Shown here: positions 11,660-24,700 of the stretch, in pieces | Layout: each line of letters opens with the position of its first letter | Position numbering within the stretch: position 1 is the stretch's first letter | From: Oryza sativa Japonica Group | Taxonomy: Eukaryota; Streptophyta; Magnoliopsida; Poales; Poaceae | DNA: 64,000 nt | Assembly: GCF_034140825.1 (NCBI RefSeq) | Contig: NC_089044.1 | Span: 1,743,501 to 1,807,500, forward strand | Reading direction: 5' to 3' | Translations under genes and position numbers: made by a program | Notes under the pieces: model-generated | Told to the model about the DNA's origin: nothing | Databases searched by the model: none | Seen by the model: the letters and a program-made list of their open reading frames with translations, nothing else

Positions 11660-14600
11660 TGTCGATCCCCGATTTTGGAAATCGGAAATCTTCTGTGTTT
11701 ATCAGTACCAATCCCTGGATCAGTAGTTGGTACACACAGCCGAATCACAACATATCACGAATGAATTCAGGCTAAAAGAGTTATATGCTTACATTAGGGC
11801 CAGGCAGGCCGATAACTATCAGAGAACAACAGCGAAAGACAAAATAATACAAGGGCCCGGTTAACATGCCACAAGCAGTCGACTGGGAACGAGACCTAGA
11901 ATGGAACCACACTCCGATCATCTTGTTAGGTACGCAAGCGTACTAACAAGGGCTTCTCTTCAACACTCTGCTAAAAGATATATATAGAGCAACAATGAGT
12001 ACAAAAGTACTCAGCAAGCCACCACAAAAAAATGCAGTAATGTACAGGATAATACAAGGAGTGGTTATGGTTACTTTGCGTAAAGCTGAGTTTTCAAATA
12101 TCATTTCACAAACCTAAGACCTAGCATAAACTGGTCAAGTTTTAATTCCATTGTTCATTAAACAGCGACGGTTCTGTCCACCATCCATTGTGTTCCCAAG
12201 GATAGCTTCCCGCCACTAGTCGTCATGGTTTTCTGGGGTCTACCTCTTCTCGCCTCTCGAGAAGTTGTTCCACCAGTACAAAATCATCATGCAACATCCC
12301 ACCCATCATTTTAAGAATTTAGAGTCTAGCCAAGTGTAATACATGTCCCGGTGCTCAATAACCGTGAGCACGGCTATTCGAATAGATTGGTTTACTCACA
12401 CTGCAGTGGAAGTACACTTTACCCATACTCCGTGACTGCCCAACACATGAGCCTCATCCCAACACATGAGACGCGTCATGGCAAAGCCTTTCAATAACCT
12501 CACTTTGGCAGTACCCGCTCCATGAACTTTAGTCCTCATGCACTCTAGGCGTCCAAGGTTTCTAGCAGTGAGAGGAGTTCTGGCTCTCCCGGGAAGGGAA
12601 GACTCACACATGCATTAAGTTATAGTTAAGTTTAGGTTTACATATGGCAGTCCTACCGATGGCGACACCACTGTAGGCACCTGCCCCTCGTGGTCCTACC
12701 AATGGCTGCCCCACCGTACGCCCTGCCTCACACACATCAAGAAAACCACTATGCAGGGATACTACCTCCGCTCGGCTATTTACTCTGCTAGGTCTATACC
12801 CATACGAGAAGTACGGTTGTACGGGGGTCGTTTCATGCTTAGCTTCATGGCTCGGTCCTTAACTAACCAGGGACGGCACTAGCCTTTTCCGGACACCACC
12901 CAAGTCCTCCAGCCGCCCTAGTCGAAAACATTTGTTCAGTTTTCATTTTCTTTCACAAATCATCTCATCAATGTCATGGCAATGTGGCACTCATGTCTCC
13001 ACATGCCGTATCTCAACTACCTCCCCAAGGTAGTTTCCCAAGCATAAAGCATTTGATAAATATGAGAATGCATGAATCTAAATTAGCATTACTAAGCATT
13101 TGTCATAAGTGACTAGGGACTCATACATAATTATGGGTACAGGGGAATAATGAGATAAGCAATAATCAAAGGCATGGCATAACAACAAGTAGGATATTCA
13201 TCACTGCATGCAATTTTATTTGTAAACAAAACAATTTCACAATTGGGATCAACATGCTCAGGGAATGGGGTGATGACTTGCCTGCTTAGGATAGTTCTTA
13301 TTCTTGATATAATATTGATCAACGTTCACCTCCTGGAAGCTGCATACGTTGCCTCACGACTAATCGATACACCAATACTATAATACGCGAGAAAAATCAA
13401 TGTTCAAACAACAATCCAATGTGCGCAAACAAAATATAATTGTTGAGGTCGAACCTAGGGTTGCTCATACTACTTGCGTTTGCTAATGGATTCTAATCAA
13501 GCTAAGAGCTAAGGTTTCTTAGTCTTTCTGATGTCATGGTGGTTTAGTCTAGCTAATGGCTATGGAAGGATTATGTCTACACATGCATCTATCTAAATAA
13601 AATGGTCATATACTAGAGGTTCCGTTGTTGGATAGATTTAGGATCAATCAAATAATTACAGTGAATCATTTATATTATTATTTTACCAATGGGGCATTAT
13701 TTTAATCACGATCATATTTTACTTGTCATTATAAATTATAAAAGGGTTAATAATCATCCATGCTCTATATAGATCTGTGAGGTTATAGGTACAGATTATT
13801 TGTCTACGTGGCCTCGTAACGAGGTCTAGATTTATAATTAGTGTTTTTATCTAACTTTGATGTTTATCAAACAATTCATAGTTTAATAGGTGCAACAGTA
13901 GGTGATTGACTTACTGTGTATGTGTTAAATGGATGTACTGTACATGCAAGTCCAATAATATGTTAATTGGATTATTTACCGAACATGAGTTATTTATTGT
14001 TCTGTTAAATAATATGTTAAATAATAGGTGTCAACCAAATTATAAATATACTACTATATAGGATATTGCACTGGTTAAATCTATCATTCGATTGATTTCA
14101 TCACACCCAGCTCTGTTATTATTTCTCATAAACAAGTTAAAGATTTATCTATGAGTATTAATATTTTAGTTACAAAATATGAAGCTAAACTTTATGTAAC
14201 TAATTTTTAAGTCATGAATTTAATTATATGGCCATCGAATATTAAATAAGCACTAGTATTTTCCTATACATCCATTCATTTGAGACATCACTTATACTTA
14301 GATTATGTGGTTGCTACAGTGACAAAACATGTTAAATATATTTATTTGACATCTACTCTACTGTACAATATCAATTTTATTTATTAGCACATTTTTAAGT
14401 TGACCATAATCTAATCATTTGATATTAATATATTTTATTAAATAATGAGTTATATACCATTGGAAAGCTTATGAATTTAGATGAATTTAGGTTCAAGTTT
14501 CACTCGAATCGGAGCTAAAATGAATAAGTTATACTAATTTAAAGATTCAAATTTGAGTTAATCCGAGAAATTGTAAAAATGCACTGTTCATAAATGATTT

Positions 14601-17095
14601 ATTTTTAATCGGAAACATTATCCAAAACCCAGTGTGGTTGACATGTGGGACCGGCATGGTTGACTTAGGGTCAAACTTGCTTGTTTAATTACCATTGGGT
14701 CCCGCCTGTCATAGGAACAAAATATATAATTGTGTTTTCTTAGATTTTAACTATAGGGACCCCACCTGCCATTGAGTGGGATAATCACCGTTAGGGATAG
14801 GATTACTGTGCGCTAATCACATGTGGGTCCCACACGGTTTCTCTCTCTCCTCATCTTCTTCTTCCTCTCGCCCGTTACCGAGCGATGCAGAGGCGCGGCT
14901 CGGCGCAGTCGGCGTGGCCGGCCCGAGCCGGGACGGCGGCGGGCGGCTCGGCGACGGCCGGGGTGAGGCGCGGAGGAGCTCCGGCAATCTCCCGCCAATG
15001 GCAGCCGGCGCGCGAGGAGACGGGGGCGCGCGGCGCCATCAGGCGACGCCATGCCCGAGCTCGGCTACAAGGGGCTTCGGTGCTAGGGACATCCTCCGGC
15101 CGAATTGAAGGGTGCGGGAGCATCTACGGGGTATGGGGATTCGATTTCACGAACTATATGGAGAGGGGAGCTCCCGGGATAGCCTACCCACGGAGAGCTC
15201 GCCGGCGACGAAACGGCGGCCGGGGCGGCACGGCCATGGGCGCTAATCGCCGATTTTGGAGCCGGCGCTAGCAATTAGATGTATGGAGGACGCTACAGGC
15301 GCGAGGGTGTACCGCGAGACGGCGAGATGGCGAAACGCGGCGAAGTGGAGCTCGACGCGGTGCAGGACAGGGGCAGACGGCGGCGACGTAAGGTGCTCGA
15401 CGGCGTTTCTGGATGTCCAGCGGCTACCCGGCTTCCCCCATGGCGACGGCGGCAGCACGGCTCTTCCTCCACTCCGTCCAACCTCCAGCTCCGGCCGGGG
15501 AGCCTCACAATGGTGATCTCTAGCGGTGGTGAGAGGGTGATCGCAAGGTGTTCGATGAAATGCATACGAGAAGAAGGCTGAGAGGTATGGGGATTTTGTT
15601 GAGGGCTTCGCTTAGGATGCAAGCAAACTATGGGGATAAGATCACCAGCACATGCCTAGGCGAGCTAGAGTACTAATGGTGATCGGATAAGAGCAATGAG
15701 GTGGATGACGCGGCTGAGATTCATCTCCTTCTCCATTAAGGTTCTGTGGCTTAATCATCACACATATAACCTATAGACTGCAGGTCTGGGCGCTAGCTGG
15801 AGGAGAGGGCTCCGTTTTATCCATTGGGCGTGGATGGGGGCGATGGGACGCACGTGTCTGGGTGATGAAGGCAGGCGTGGCGACGGCGACGCGCGTACAT
15901 GGGCGATGGCGCAGCTCCGTGTTTCCTGGAGAGAATCCAGGAGAGCGGTTAGAGGTGCGGCTTGGCGTGGCGCGGGCCCTGGCACGACGCGGCACGGAAG
16001 GGACGACGCTGGCGCGGGCGTGGGTCCGGCACGATGCGACGCACGGCGCGATACAACGCGATGCGGTTGCGGAGCAGCAAGTGCGGTGCGGCTAGGGTTG
16101 GGGTCGGACGTGGCTGAGGGGAAGGAGGCGCGGTTGCGGTGCGGCACGGGCGTGACTGGCGTGGCCGGAAGCGATGTGGTGCACGCGGTAGACGGGATCG
16201 AACGGTTGGCGGACAGTGAATAGTGGCAGCTGAGAAAAGAGAGAAAAGGAAGAAAAAGGGAAAGGAAGGAAAGGGAGGGGCTAATTTGCAAAAGTGAATG
16301 GGATTGAATTTGAATTGAAATGTAATCAATATATTTTGGTTTTGAGAATTCAAATGTTTGATTTGAATATTTATTTGGTTATTCATTAGTTCCCAAATGA
16401 ATTTGCTTTCCATTAAATTATCCAAAAATTATCCAATATAACCTATAAGCTTTGATATTTCTTAAAAACTAATTAAATATTCTAATGTGACCTTAATAAT
16501 ACAATAGCACATTGGTCGAGTTTATTTGTATAACAATGTATTTTACAAGGACATGTTTAATCTATTATTCCATAAAAGTAAATTGATACTTGGTACAATA
16601 TTGACCTAAATGTTTAATTAAACACTCACATAAACATATTTTATGTATAAAGTTCAATTTATTTGCATGACAAATTATTTTACATGAGTGAATCCATCCC
16701 ATGAGAGACTCGATGAAAGTTATAAATATTAATTTAATTATTCTAGTGGAACACTCCTATATATATAAAATCATTGTAGTGGCGACTACTTCGTGGTTAC
16801 TTAGATGTCATGACACTTGTCGACATGGTTCAAGTATTTAACATAAAATTTGTAATTATTAATAATTGACTTGTGTTTTATTTGGCTTGCTATCATGTAC
16901 ACAAATATTTATAGGATTAATAATAATTATCTTATTCTAATTACTTCTTAGTTGTACGGCTTTAGCTTAATCTTCAATCGTGACAATTTATAGTTTGGCA
17001 AGCAATAGCAACCATAACATCCAGCATGATGCAAAAGTTTTAAAAAGTTCGAAATTTTAGTGATTTTTATTATTAGGGATTTTCAGGATGTTATA
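11660..17095 (-). mobile_element. Very long single LTR (gypsy-like solo LTR) with GTAAT target duplication
   Basis: The block is bracketed by a 5-bp direct repeat GTAAT (11655-11659 and 17096-17100). On the minus strand it starts TATAACATCCTGAAAATCC, close to the TGTAACATCC opening of long rice gypsy LTRs, and ends GGGGATCGACA. No polyprotein reading frame is present. The stretch near 12000-12020 (GAGTACAAAAGTACTCAGC) is a small palindrome of a kind I associate with non-coding gypsy LTRs. The simplest reading is a solo LTR of about 5.4 kb left by recombination, possibly enlarged by nested insertions. The family could be a RIRE3/RIRE8 or Truncator-like long-LTR group, but I am not sure. Two CpG-rich patches (14800-15560 and 15790-16230) give spurious reading frames. 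Confidence 0.55.
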
Positions 17096-17100
17096 GTAAT

Positions 17101-17762
17101 AAAATTATAATAAAACTAGAAGTTTAGCACCAATTTAATTTAGATGTTTCTAGCTCAAACATAACATTGGGCTAAGGATTTAAACATAAAATGTATAGTT
17201 TTTGCGACAAATTTATTATTAAATATGTGGTTTTGCAATACTTAGCGTTAAAAATCTGTAGCTTTGTGATAAAATTGGTGTTAAATATGTAACTTTATGA
17301 TATAACACTTTAAATTTGTAGTTTTATGATAGTTTGGTCAAAATATTTGTAGTGAAATTTACTCTAGAAATTAATATGATCATCCAAAATTACACATGAC
17401 GCATTTCAACTATTTTTGAATTGTCACTGAAAGAATCAAGATCTTGATTCCACAATAGTGGCATCACTAGTAGATTCTATAATTTTCCGTGACCGGGGAA
17501 AGGGGGGTGGGGGGGGGGGATAATTAATTTTATTGGGAGCGGGAACAAAACCACCAAGATTATATTGAACCGCAATTACAACTAACATATTCTTCAATAT
17601 GTGTTGAAACTCAAACAAAAACATTATATCTTTATAAATAATTATTGGGAGCAGGAACAAAACCACCAAGATTATATTGAACTGCAATTTCAACTGACGT
17701 TTAACGTATTCTTCAATGCGTGTTGAACTCAAACATAATATTATATCTTTATAAATAATCAT
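17101..17762. other. AT-rich intergenic DNA ending in a tandem duplication
   Basis: Non-coding. It includes a G-rich run (about 17494-17519) and two adjacent copies of a roughly 115-bp segment (about 17530-17643 and 17644-17760), both containing GGGAGC(A/G)GGAACAAAACC and ending in CTTTATAAATAAT. Confidence 0.6.
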
Positions 17763-17763
17763 G

Positions 17764-18016
17764 TGCGGGCCTCTACCTGAGTTGGTTAGGTGGCTCTAGT
17801 AGCACTCCTCATTTCCTGGGTTCGACTCCCCGTAGGAACAAATTTCAAGCTGGGGTTACAACTTACAAAACCCCCTCGTTTGTCCCACGCCAAAGTATAC
17901 GTCTAAGGCCCAGCCAAGGCCGTTGGTTGTTCTCATATGGGTTACAGTACCACTGTGTAAGGGTGGGATAGGGGTTCAGGGTTTTGTCGACCTACATGAG
18001 AAGGTTTTCTTCTATG
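17764..18016 (+). mobile_element. tRNA-derived SINE
   Basis: The 5' part carries a tRNA-like internal RNA polymerase III promoter: an A-box-like CTGAGTTGGTTAGG (17778-17791) and a B-box GGGTTCGACTCCC (17819-17831). A non-tRNA body follows and ends near the pyrimidine-rich AGAAGGTTTTCTT (about 18000-18013). The size (about 250 bp) and layout fit plant SINEs of the OsSN or Au type. It is not a real tRNA gene because a cloverleaf cannot be completed. The 3' edge is approximate. Confidence 0.7.
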
Positions 18017-19083
18017 CAAAATGTCCAGGTTGTCTTACCCTCACAGGTCGAGTTATTTTATATATGTTCTCTGAACTTCTCTTTGATCACAAATATGTTT
18101 TGTGCTGCCGAATAACGAGTTAGCAAGGAAGAGGATCGAGTGGTAGCAGTCACCAAGTGTATTTGTTTTTGTCCTCTTTGTTTACTGTCTAAAAGGACTG
18201 TGTATTTGTTTTTGGCTTCTCTGTTTACTCTCTAATGATCTTGTCTTCTCTTTAGTCCGAAAGATGGGCTTTCCAGTGTACTAAGTGTAGTATGCAGTGG
18301 ATAATTGTCTCCATTGGAAGAAATAGGAACTAATTTTCACTTCTTTTTCAGCAGTGAATTGTATGAATATATTGTGCTTGTTTTATTATCCTTTTAATGA
18401 TATAATTATGGATAGCAAGGACCTGATAAATCACATTGTCATACCTCATCCTGAATATTATATATTTTCATGTCATCATGTCTAGCGAGTAATTTCACAG
18501 TTGATTCTTTGTTTCTCTCTAAATTAAACCAGGTCAACATTTATTTGGTCTGAATAGTTTTTTAGTGTAAAATGCCATCAGGAGTACAATTATGCTTGCG
18601 AAAAATATAAAGGGCACCCGTCTAAAACAATTTTAGAAACCAGTCTACACAAAAAAAAAACTATAAAGGGCTAGAAGGTTCGGTGTTCTACATGAGACTG
18701 CAATTCGAACAATGATCTGGACAACAATCATGCTTAGGCTCAGTCAGTTTGGCAGTATTAAATTTGAATTGTAGCTGCCGCGCAGATCAATTGTCGATTA
18801 AGATTAAAAAAAAATCAACCTTGACTCTCATCATTCATTCTTGTCACTGTCATGAAAAACATATATGTTTTTTATGGTATTATCTAATTGCAGATGAAAT
18901 GAATGAACCATACATGTGTCAAGCTGAATATAGCACAAAATATTGTTATTTTTCTCTGGGTACTAAACTTTTAGCACCATGAGAAAAAAATGCAGTATGA
19001 ACCATGAAACTATTAAAAGGTGACATATCTCTTGTTTGTATAGAACTAGAAAAATGTTTCCGTTGCAACGCATGGGCACTCAG
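18017..19083. other. Intergenic DNA 3' of F-box gene B
   Basis: AT-rich with no recognisable gene. The last 60 bases (about 19040-19087) contain CCGTTGCAACGCATGGGCACTCAGTTAG, which looks like the 3' terminus of a Helitron-like or similar element. It abuts, and overlaps, the stop codon of gene B. The other end of that element was not found. Confidence 0.4.
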
Positions 19084-21260
19084 TTAGTATTGAATAAAAG
19101 CAGGTAACTTATACTCCTCGTCTTTTCTCCAGTGTTTGATATGAAACTGAACGGATGTCATACCACTACGAACAAAGAAATCTTCAACACCGATGACCTG
19201 GGGATCATTCTCCAAGCATATCACTTCAACAATCTTAAGGTGCTCACATGTAAATGATCTTTCTTCAAGCTCACCAATGATTCTTTGTGGTGTTGTCCAA
19301 CGATCCTATAGCAAACAAAACAGGTAAAGCTTTATTCTTGATGATATGCGTGCTTGTGAAAAATCTTTCAAGCAGGAACAATATACATTTGGAGGAAAGC
19401 AGTTACCTTCGCGAGTTTCAGAGTTAGCTTCACTAGCCTCGGTGAGTTCTGAAGGAATACAATTAGTGCATGGAAGTTTGCATCCAGGCACCATTCACCA
19501 AGAGTCAGGTTGACAACATCGACAAATTCCGGACACCATTGCGAATTGTTTGCAATCATCAGCTGCAAAAGATTTAAATGATTATACACTTCCATAATCA
19601 CCAAACTTGCCCAACTAAGAGCACTAATGTCTCTTAATTTTCTGTTTGTACATTGCCTTGGAATGTCTCTTAATTTTCAAATTAATGCTAGCATAGTGTC
19701 CGTGCATTGTAACACATCCCAATTAACTATACTATAAAATATAAATGCAATAAACAATTAATCCTGAAATCTAAAATATGCATGAATATACAAGACCAAA
19801 TGATCACCTATACAAATGAAATATATTCGCCGGGCACAAATGAAAATTTTCTCTATAAACATCTTACAAAACAACATGCATGTTTGCAGCTACAAAATGT
19901 CTGGACTCGGGGTGAGTGTACAACCTACAATCACCCCCAATCCCCTCTTTCAAAAAGTAAGATAAGATTATTTGTACTGATTTCAACTTAAACAATCAAC
20001 CAGATATCGGAGAAGATGCATATTTGGTTGGCAACCCTGATATTGCACCCAGACTAGAACATTTGAGTCCTTGCATGAGAAATGATCTAGTTTCCTTTCG
20101 AGATCAAACTACCAACTAATAAACTTTCAAGACAGTGGGTCGATTTATGTTCAAAAAATGACCAGAGTACATGAATTGTATTGCCTTGTGGTTGATAACA
20201 TTAACATCAGTTATCTTGTCGATACATAATTATTTCACGGCATAAGAATTAGCTATGAACGGTAGTTCTGCAGGTACAGGTAGTTAAAGTATAGCAATAA
20301 TGAAGTGTCAAGAAGAACCAGCATTCTTAAGTTTCAGTTTTCACATTGGTACCTAAATAAACATGCATTGGTATACTATGTAATTATTAGCAATAAGCAT
20401 ACCTCTGCACCCTCATAATGGAACTCCAGATTTCTAACAGCAGAAAGGCCCCAGAGATACTGGCGGAGGTCATTAGCATCATAATAACCGTCGAAGTTTA
20501 ATGCATCAAATGTAACCGATACTGATGCAGTCACTAGTAATGGCATGTCCTTTAGTACAGCTTTGGGATACTCAAGACCAGACAAGGTCAGAGAAGTAAG
20601 ATTTGGAGTAGAAATAGACATCTCCTTCACCGTGTATAATTCAGTTGCATCGACGGTCAAAACCTTCAGTGTCTGGGAGGAGATCTCACCATCCCAAATG
20701 AAGCATTGATGTAATAAGAGATCTTCCAGTAATGGACAGCCCGTCTCAATTTGCTCGAAGAAACCTTTGCGTAAGTACACATGGGAGAACTCAATTCTTC
20801 TCAGGTAGAATGAAGTAAACACTGAGTGATCAAGATCCAATGGGAAGAAGAACACGGCAACCTCTAGAATCCTGGCCTGCTTCTGCAAAGCATGGCCAAT
20901 CCACCTGTTAGCTTCTTCATTAGAAGCCTTGTATCCATCCAATCTGTCCGGCATGGCGTATTTGAGCAAGAATGTGTCTATCACGGAGGCAGGATCACGG
21001 AACTCCAGCAGCCGGTTAACAAACCTCTTGAACGGCACCACGGGCCCTTGGTATCCGATGGAATCAAACTCAACGAAGTCGGCGTTGATGCACGGCACGG
21101 TGTGCCAGAGGTTGCGCCACCGCCGCGACAGCACGCACGTCTGCACGGCCTGGCGCGCGTTCAGGAAGGACATGATGCGGTGGAGGATTTCATCGGGGAG
21201 GTCGCTGAGCCTGTCCCTGCCGGCGGCGTCCTCCATTGGCGGCCGAGCACGCAGGGGCAT
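19084..21260 (-). CDS. F-box/LRR/FBD-like protein, copy B
   Basis: Coding exons are 21260-20403 (286 codons), 19562-19407 (52 codons) and 19305-19084 (73 codons plus stop), about 411 residues with phase-0 introns. The F-box (residues about 16-55, RLSDLPDEILHRIMSFL...LSRRWRNLW) is followed by LRR-like strands (GCPLLEDLLLHQC, SQTLKVLTV, NLTSLTLSGLE). Exon 2 encodes LTLGEWCLDANFHALIVFLQNSP. The last exon encodes RIIGELEERSFTCEHLKIVEVICLENDP...SVQFHIKHW. The role is inferred to be an SCF ubiquitin ligase substrate receptor. Copy A is its closest relative in the window, sharing the long last exon. The final Tyr codon and the stop overlap what looks like the end of an inserted element. A copia element lies about 290 bp upstream of the ATG. 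Frames are intact. Confidence 0.83.
19563..20402 (-). other. Intron 1 of F-box gene B
   Basis: An 840-bp AT-rich intron, collinear with intron 1 of copy A but without the MITE found there. No other feature is recognised. Confidence 0.6.
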
Positions 21261-21554
21261 TTCGTCGAACAGGTGGTGCGCGTGGGGAGCTGCACAGTAA
21301 GCGTTAGACCAAGAATCAGTAAACCCCAGCTCAACTCTAAGCAAGATTTAAGATCTTAGCGCAAGAAACGATTTTCGATCGAGCAGAAATACAGATCGGT
21401 CTGTGAAGAACACCGAGAGAGGAATGATTCAAGAAAGATTGGATGAAAAGAGGGAACCATACCTTGGATTGAATGGTGTTACAACAAACGGGACGGGTTC
21501 GTACGTATACCGCCTTACTTCCTAAACATTTTGTTTAGCAAAAAATAAACATAT
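21261..21554 (-). promoter_or_regulatory. Leader and promoter-proximal region of F-box gene B
   Basis: A splice acceptor (TTACTGTGCAG) lies about 32 bases upstream of ATG 21260. The segment 21300-21480 matches the leader of copy A and the orphan fragment at 27290-27500. Only about 70 bp separate this leader from the copia LTR at 21555, so most of the original upstream promoter now lies beyond the insertion. Confidence 0.5.
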
Positions 21555-21775
21555 TGTAGAAGGAGATTTGGATCAACCATAACTTTCATTGATCAATGGA
21601 GCTTATATTTATACATGTACAACAAGGCTTGGGAGTTGCCTGGGCCTAACTAATCCCCTGATCTAAGGGACGTGCAGCGGTGCGAGCGGAGCGAGGAGCG
21701 CTGCGCGTCGTGCGCGGGGTGCGCGTCGTGCGCGTGGAGCGCGCCGCGAGAGTCTGACGAAGCCGTTCGCCAACA
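21555..21775 (-). repeat. 3' LTR of the copia element
   Basis: 221 bp. On the element strand it starts TGTTGGCGAACGG and ends CCTTCTACA. The last part of the polyprotein frame reads into this LTR. Confidence 0.93.
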
Positions 21776-24700
21776 CCCCCCCGCAGTCGCAGCCGTCGTA
21801 TCACCGACGCAGAGACTGGCTCGGAACTCGTTGAACATGCTTGAAGGAAGCCCTTTTGTGAACACATCCGCGAACTGATGGGCACTCGGTATCGGTAGGA
21901 CGCGGAGTTCACCGAGCGCGACCTTCTCCCTGACGAAGTGGATGTCGAGCTCGATGTGTTTGGTCCGCTTGTGGTGCACCGGATTCTTGGACATGTAGAC
22001 GCTGGAGATGTTGTCACAGTAAGCGATCGTCGCCTGTGGAACGCGGCAGTGGAGTTCACCGAGCAGCTGGCGCAACCAAGTGCACTCCGCCACCGCGTTC
22101 GCCACACCTCTGTACTCGGCTTCCGCACTTGACCTCGAGACGGTCGTCTGCCGCTTGGACGACCAGGAGATGAGGGAGTCGCCGAGGAAGATGCAAAAGC
22201 CGGACGTGGAACGCCGGGTGTCGGGGCAGCCGGCCCAATCTGCGTCGCTGAAGGCGGTGAGCGTCGGCGACGTCGAGGCGCGAAGGTGTAAGCCAAACGC
22301 GGCCGTTCCCTTGATGTAGCGCAGGATCCGCTTCAGCAGGGTGACGTGAGCTTCGCGCGGAGCATGCATGTGCAAGCACACCTGCTGGACGGCGTAGGCG
22401 ATGTCGGGCCGCGTCAAGGTCAGGTACTGGAGAGCGCCGGCAATGCTGCGGTACCAGGAGGAGTCCTGGAAGAGAGGCCCCTCGTCGCTTGACAGCTTGG
22501 GTTTAGCGTCCGCCGGAGTGGCCACGGCCTTGCAGTTCGCCATGCCTGCACGTTCGAGGACATCGGTGGCGTACTTGGACTGGCTGAGGACGAACCCGTC
22601 GGCAGTGCGCTGAACTTCGATGCCGAGGAAGTACTTCAGGGGCCCCATGTCCTTGACCTTGAACTCCGCTTGAAGGCGATCGATGATGCGCTGCAGCAAG
22701 CTCGACGAGGACGCGGAGAGGATCATGTCGTCGACGTAGAGGAGGAGGTAGGCCGTGTCGGAGCCACGGCGCAGCACGAACAGGGAGGGGTCGGCGCGGG
22801 ACTGGACGAAGCCGAGGCTGGTTGCATGATCGGCGAAGCGCTTGAACCAAGCGCGCGGGGCTTGACGAAGACCGTACAGCGAACGGGAGAGGAGGCACAC
22901 GTCCGCCGGGCGAGCAGCATCCTCAAAGCCTGTGGGCTGCTGGCACAGGACACGTTCCTGAAGATGGCCGTGCAGGAACGCGTTTGAAACATCCAGTTGA
23001 TGCGCCGGCCATTGCTTGGAGGAAATCAGCGTCAGCACGGTGCGAATGGTCGCTGGTTTGACGACGGGCGAGAATGTCTCGCCAAAGTCGACGCCCGGGC
23101 GCTGGTTAAACCCGCGAACCACCCAACGTGCCTTGTACTTGTCGAGTGAGCCGTCAGCATGAAGCTTGGTCTTGAAGACCCACTTGCCGGTGATGATCCG
23201 AGCACCGGGAGGCCGGGGAACCAGAGTCCACGTCCTGTTCGCGAGCAGGGCGTCGAACTCAGCCTGCATCGCCGCGCGCCAGTTGGGATCCCGGAGCGCC
23301 ACGCGAACAGACGAAGGTGTCGGCGACAGGGTCGACGTGGCAGTCATGGCGTACCGCGGGTTGGGTTTGCTGATCCCAGCCCGCGCACGCGTCGTCATGG
23401 CGTGTCGAGGTGGAGAGGCGGACGCTGGCGACGACGTCTCGGGTGATGGAGGCGGCGCGACGTCGTGGGCCGGAGCAGCACTGCTGGGCGTGGACGACGC
23501 GGGCGACGGAGGCGATGCGGCGTCGTGAGCTGGGGCGGTGCCGACAGGTGTGACGACGTGCTGTGCTGGAGCAGGCAGCAGCACAATAGTGTCATCGCCG
23601 TGGTCCGGTGGCGGAGGAGCTGACGGGCGAGGCGATGGCGCGTCGCGGAAGGGGAACACGTCCTCGACGAACGTGACGTGGCGCGACGTGAACACCCGGC
23701 GGGAGACCATGTCGTAGCAGCGATAACCACGATGGTCAGCCGGGTAGCCGATGAAGACGCACGCCAGGGATCGCGGGCTGAGCTTGTGCGGCGCTGTCGC
23801 GATGGTGTTGGGGTAGCAGAGGCAGCCGAACACGCGAAGATGATCGTACGTCGGGGGAGCGCCGAGCAGCAACTGGTACGGCTTGAGGGAGCCCGTGGCG
23901 CGGCATGGCCGTCGGTTGATCAGATGCATCGCCGTCTGCAAGGCTTCAGCCCAAAAAGACAAAGGAGCAGCGCTGTGAACAAGCATTGTGCGCACGCAGT
24001 CATTGATCGTCCGGAGGATACGTTCCGCCTTGCCATTCTGTTGAGAGGAATAGGGGCAGGAGAGGCGAAGAACAGCTCCGTGGAGAGACAGGAGTGAGCG
24101 AAGTGCATAAGAATCGTATTCCTTGCCATTGTCAGTTTGCAGAGCTAAAACGGGGAGCCCGAACTGTGTGTGTGCATAAGCAAAGAAGGAACGAACAGTA
24201 TGAAACACCTCAGATTTATTGCGAACAGGAAAGGTCCAAATATAGTGTGTAAAATCATCAAGAAATACCACATAATACTTGTAACCGGAATTGCTATAAA
24301 TGGGAGAGGTCCAAACATCTGTATGCACTAACTGAAAGGGAAATAGAGTCTGACTAGATGAAGAGTGGAAAGGAAGCCGCACATTCGTGCCTACATGACA
24401 AGCAGAACAGTGATGGGGGGCTGATTTATTACATTGGAAATCAAAGGAACCAAGAACCTTGGACAGGGAAGCAGAGCCAGGGTGCCCGAGCCGCAGATGC
24501 CAATGCTCCACCGACGGCGAGGAAGTCGCAGAGAGGGCGTGTGGCGATGGCAGACGCAGGGGGTACAGGTCACCCGGGCTGTCACAGCGGAGCTTCACCA
24601 CCTGAGTTTGAAGATCCTTGATGGAGAAACCAGTTGGATCAAATTCAATGGAGACATTATTATCACGAGTTAGCTTTTTCACAGAGATCAAATTCTTAAT

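Noticed and set aside
14813-16425. Cluster of CpG-rich frames on both strands
   Set aside because: They fall inside the long LTR block and overlap in many frames, with no domain and no consistent codon bias.
17779-17831. tRNA gene
   Set aside because: A- and B-box-like sequences are present, but no cloverleaf or acceptor stem can be formed and the unit continues into a SINE body.
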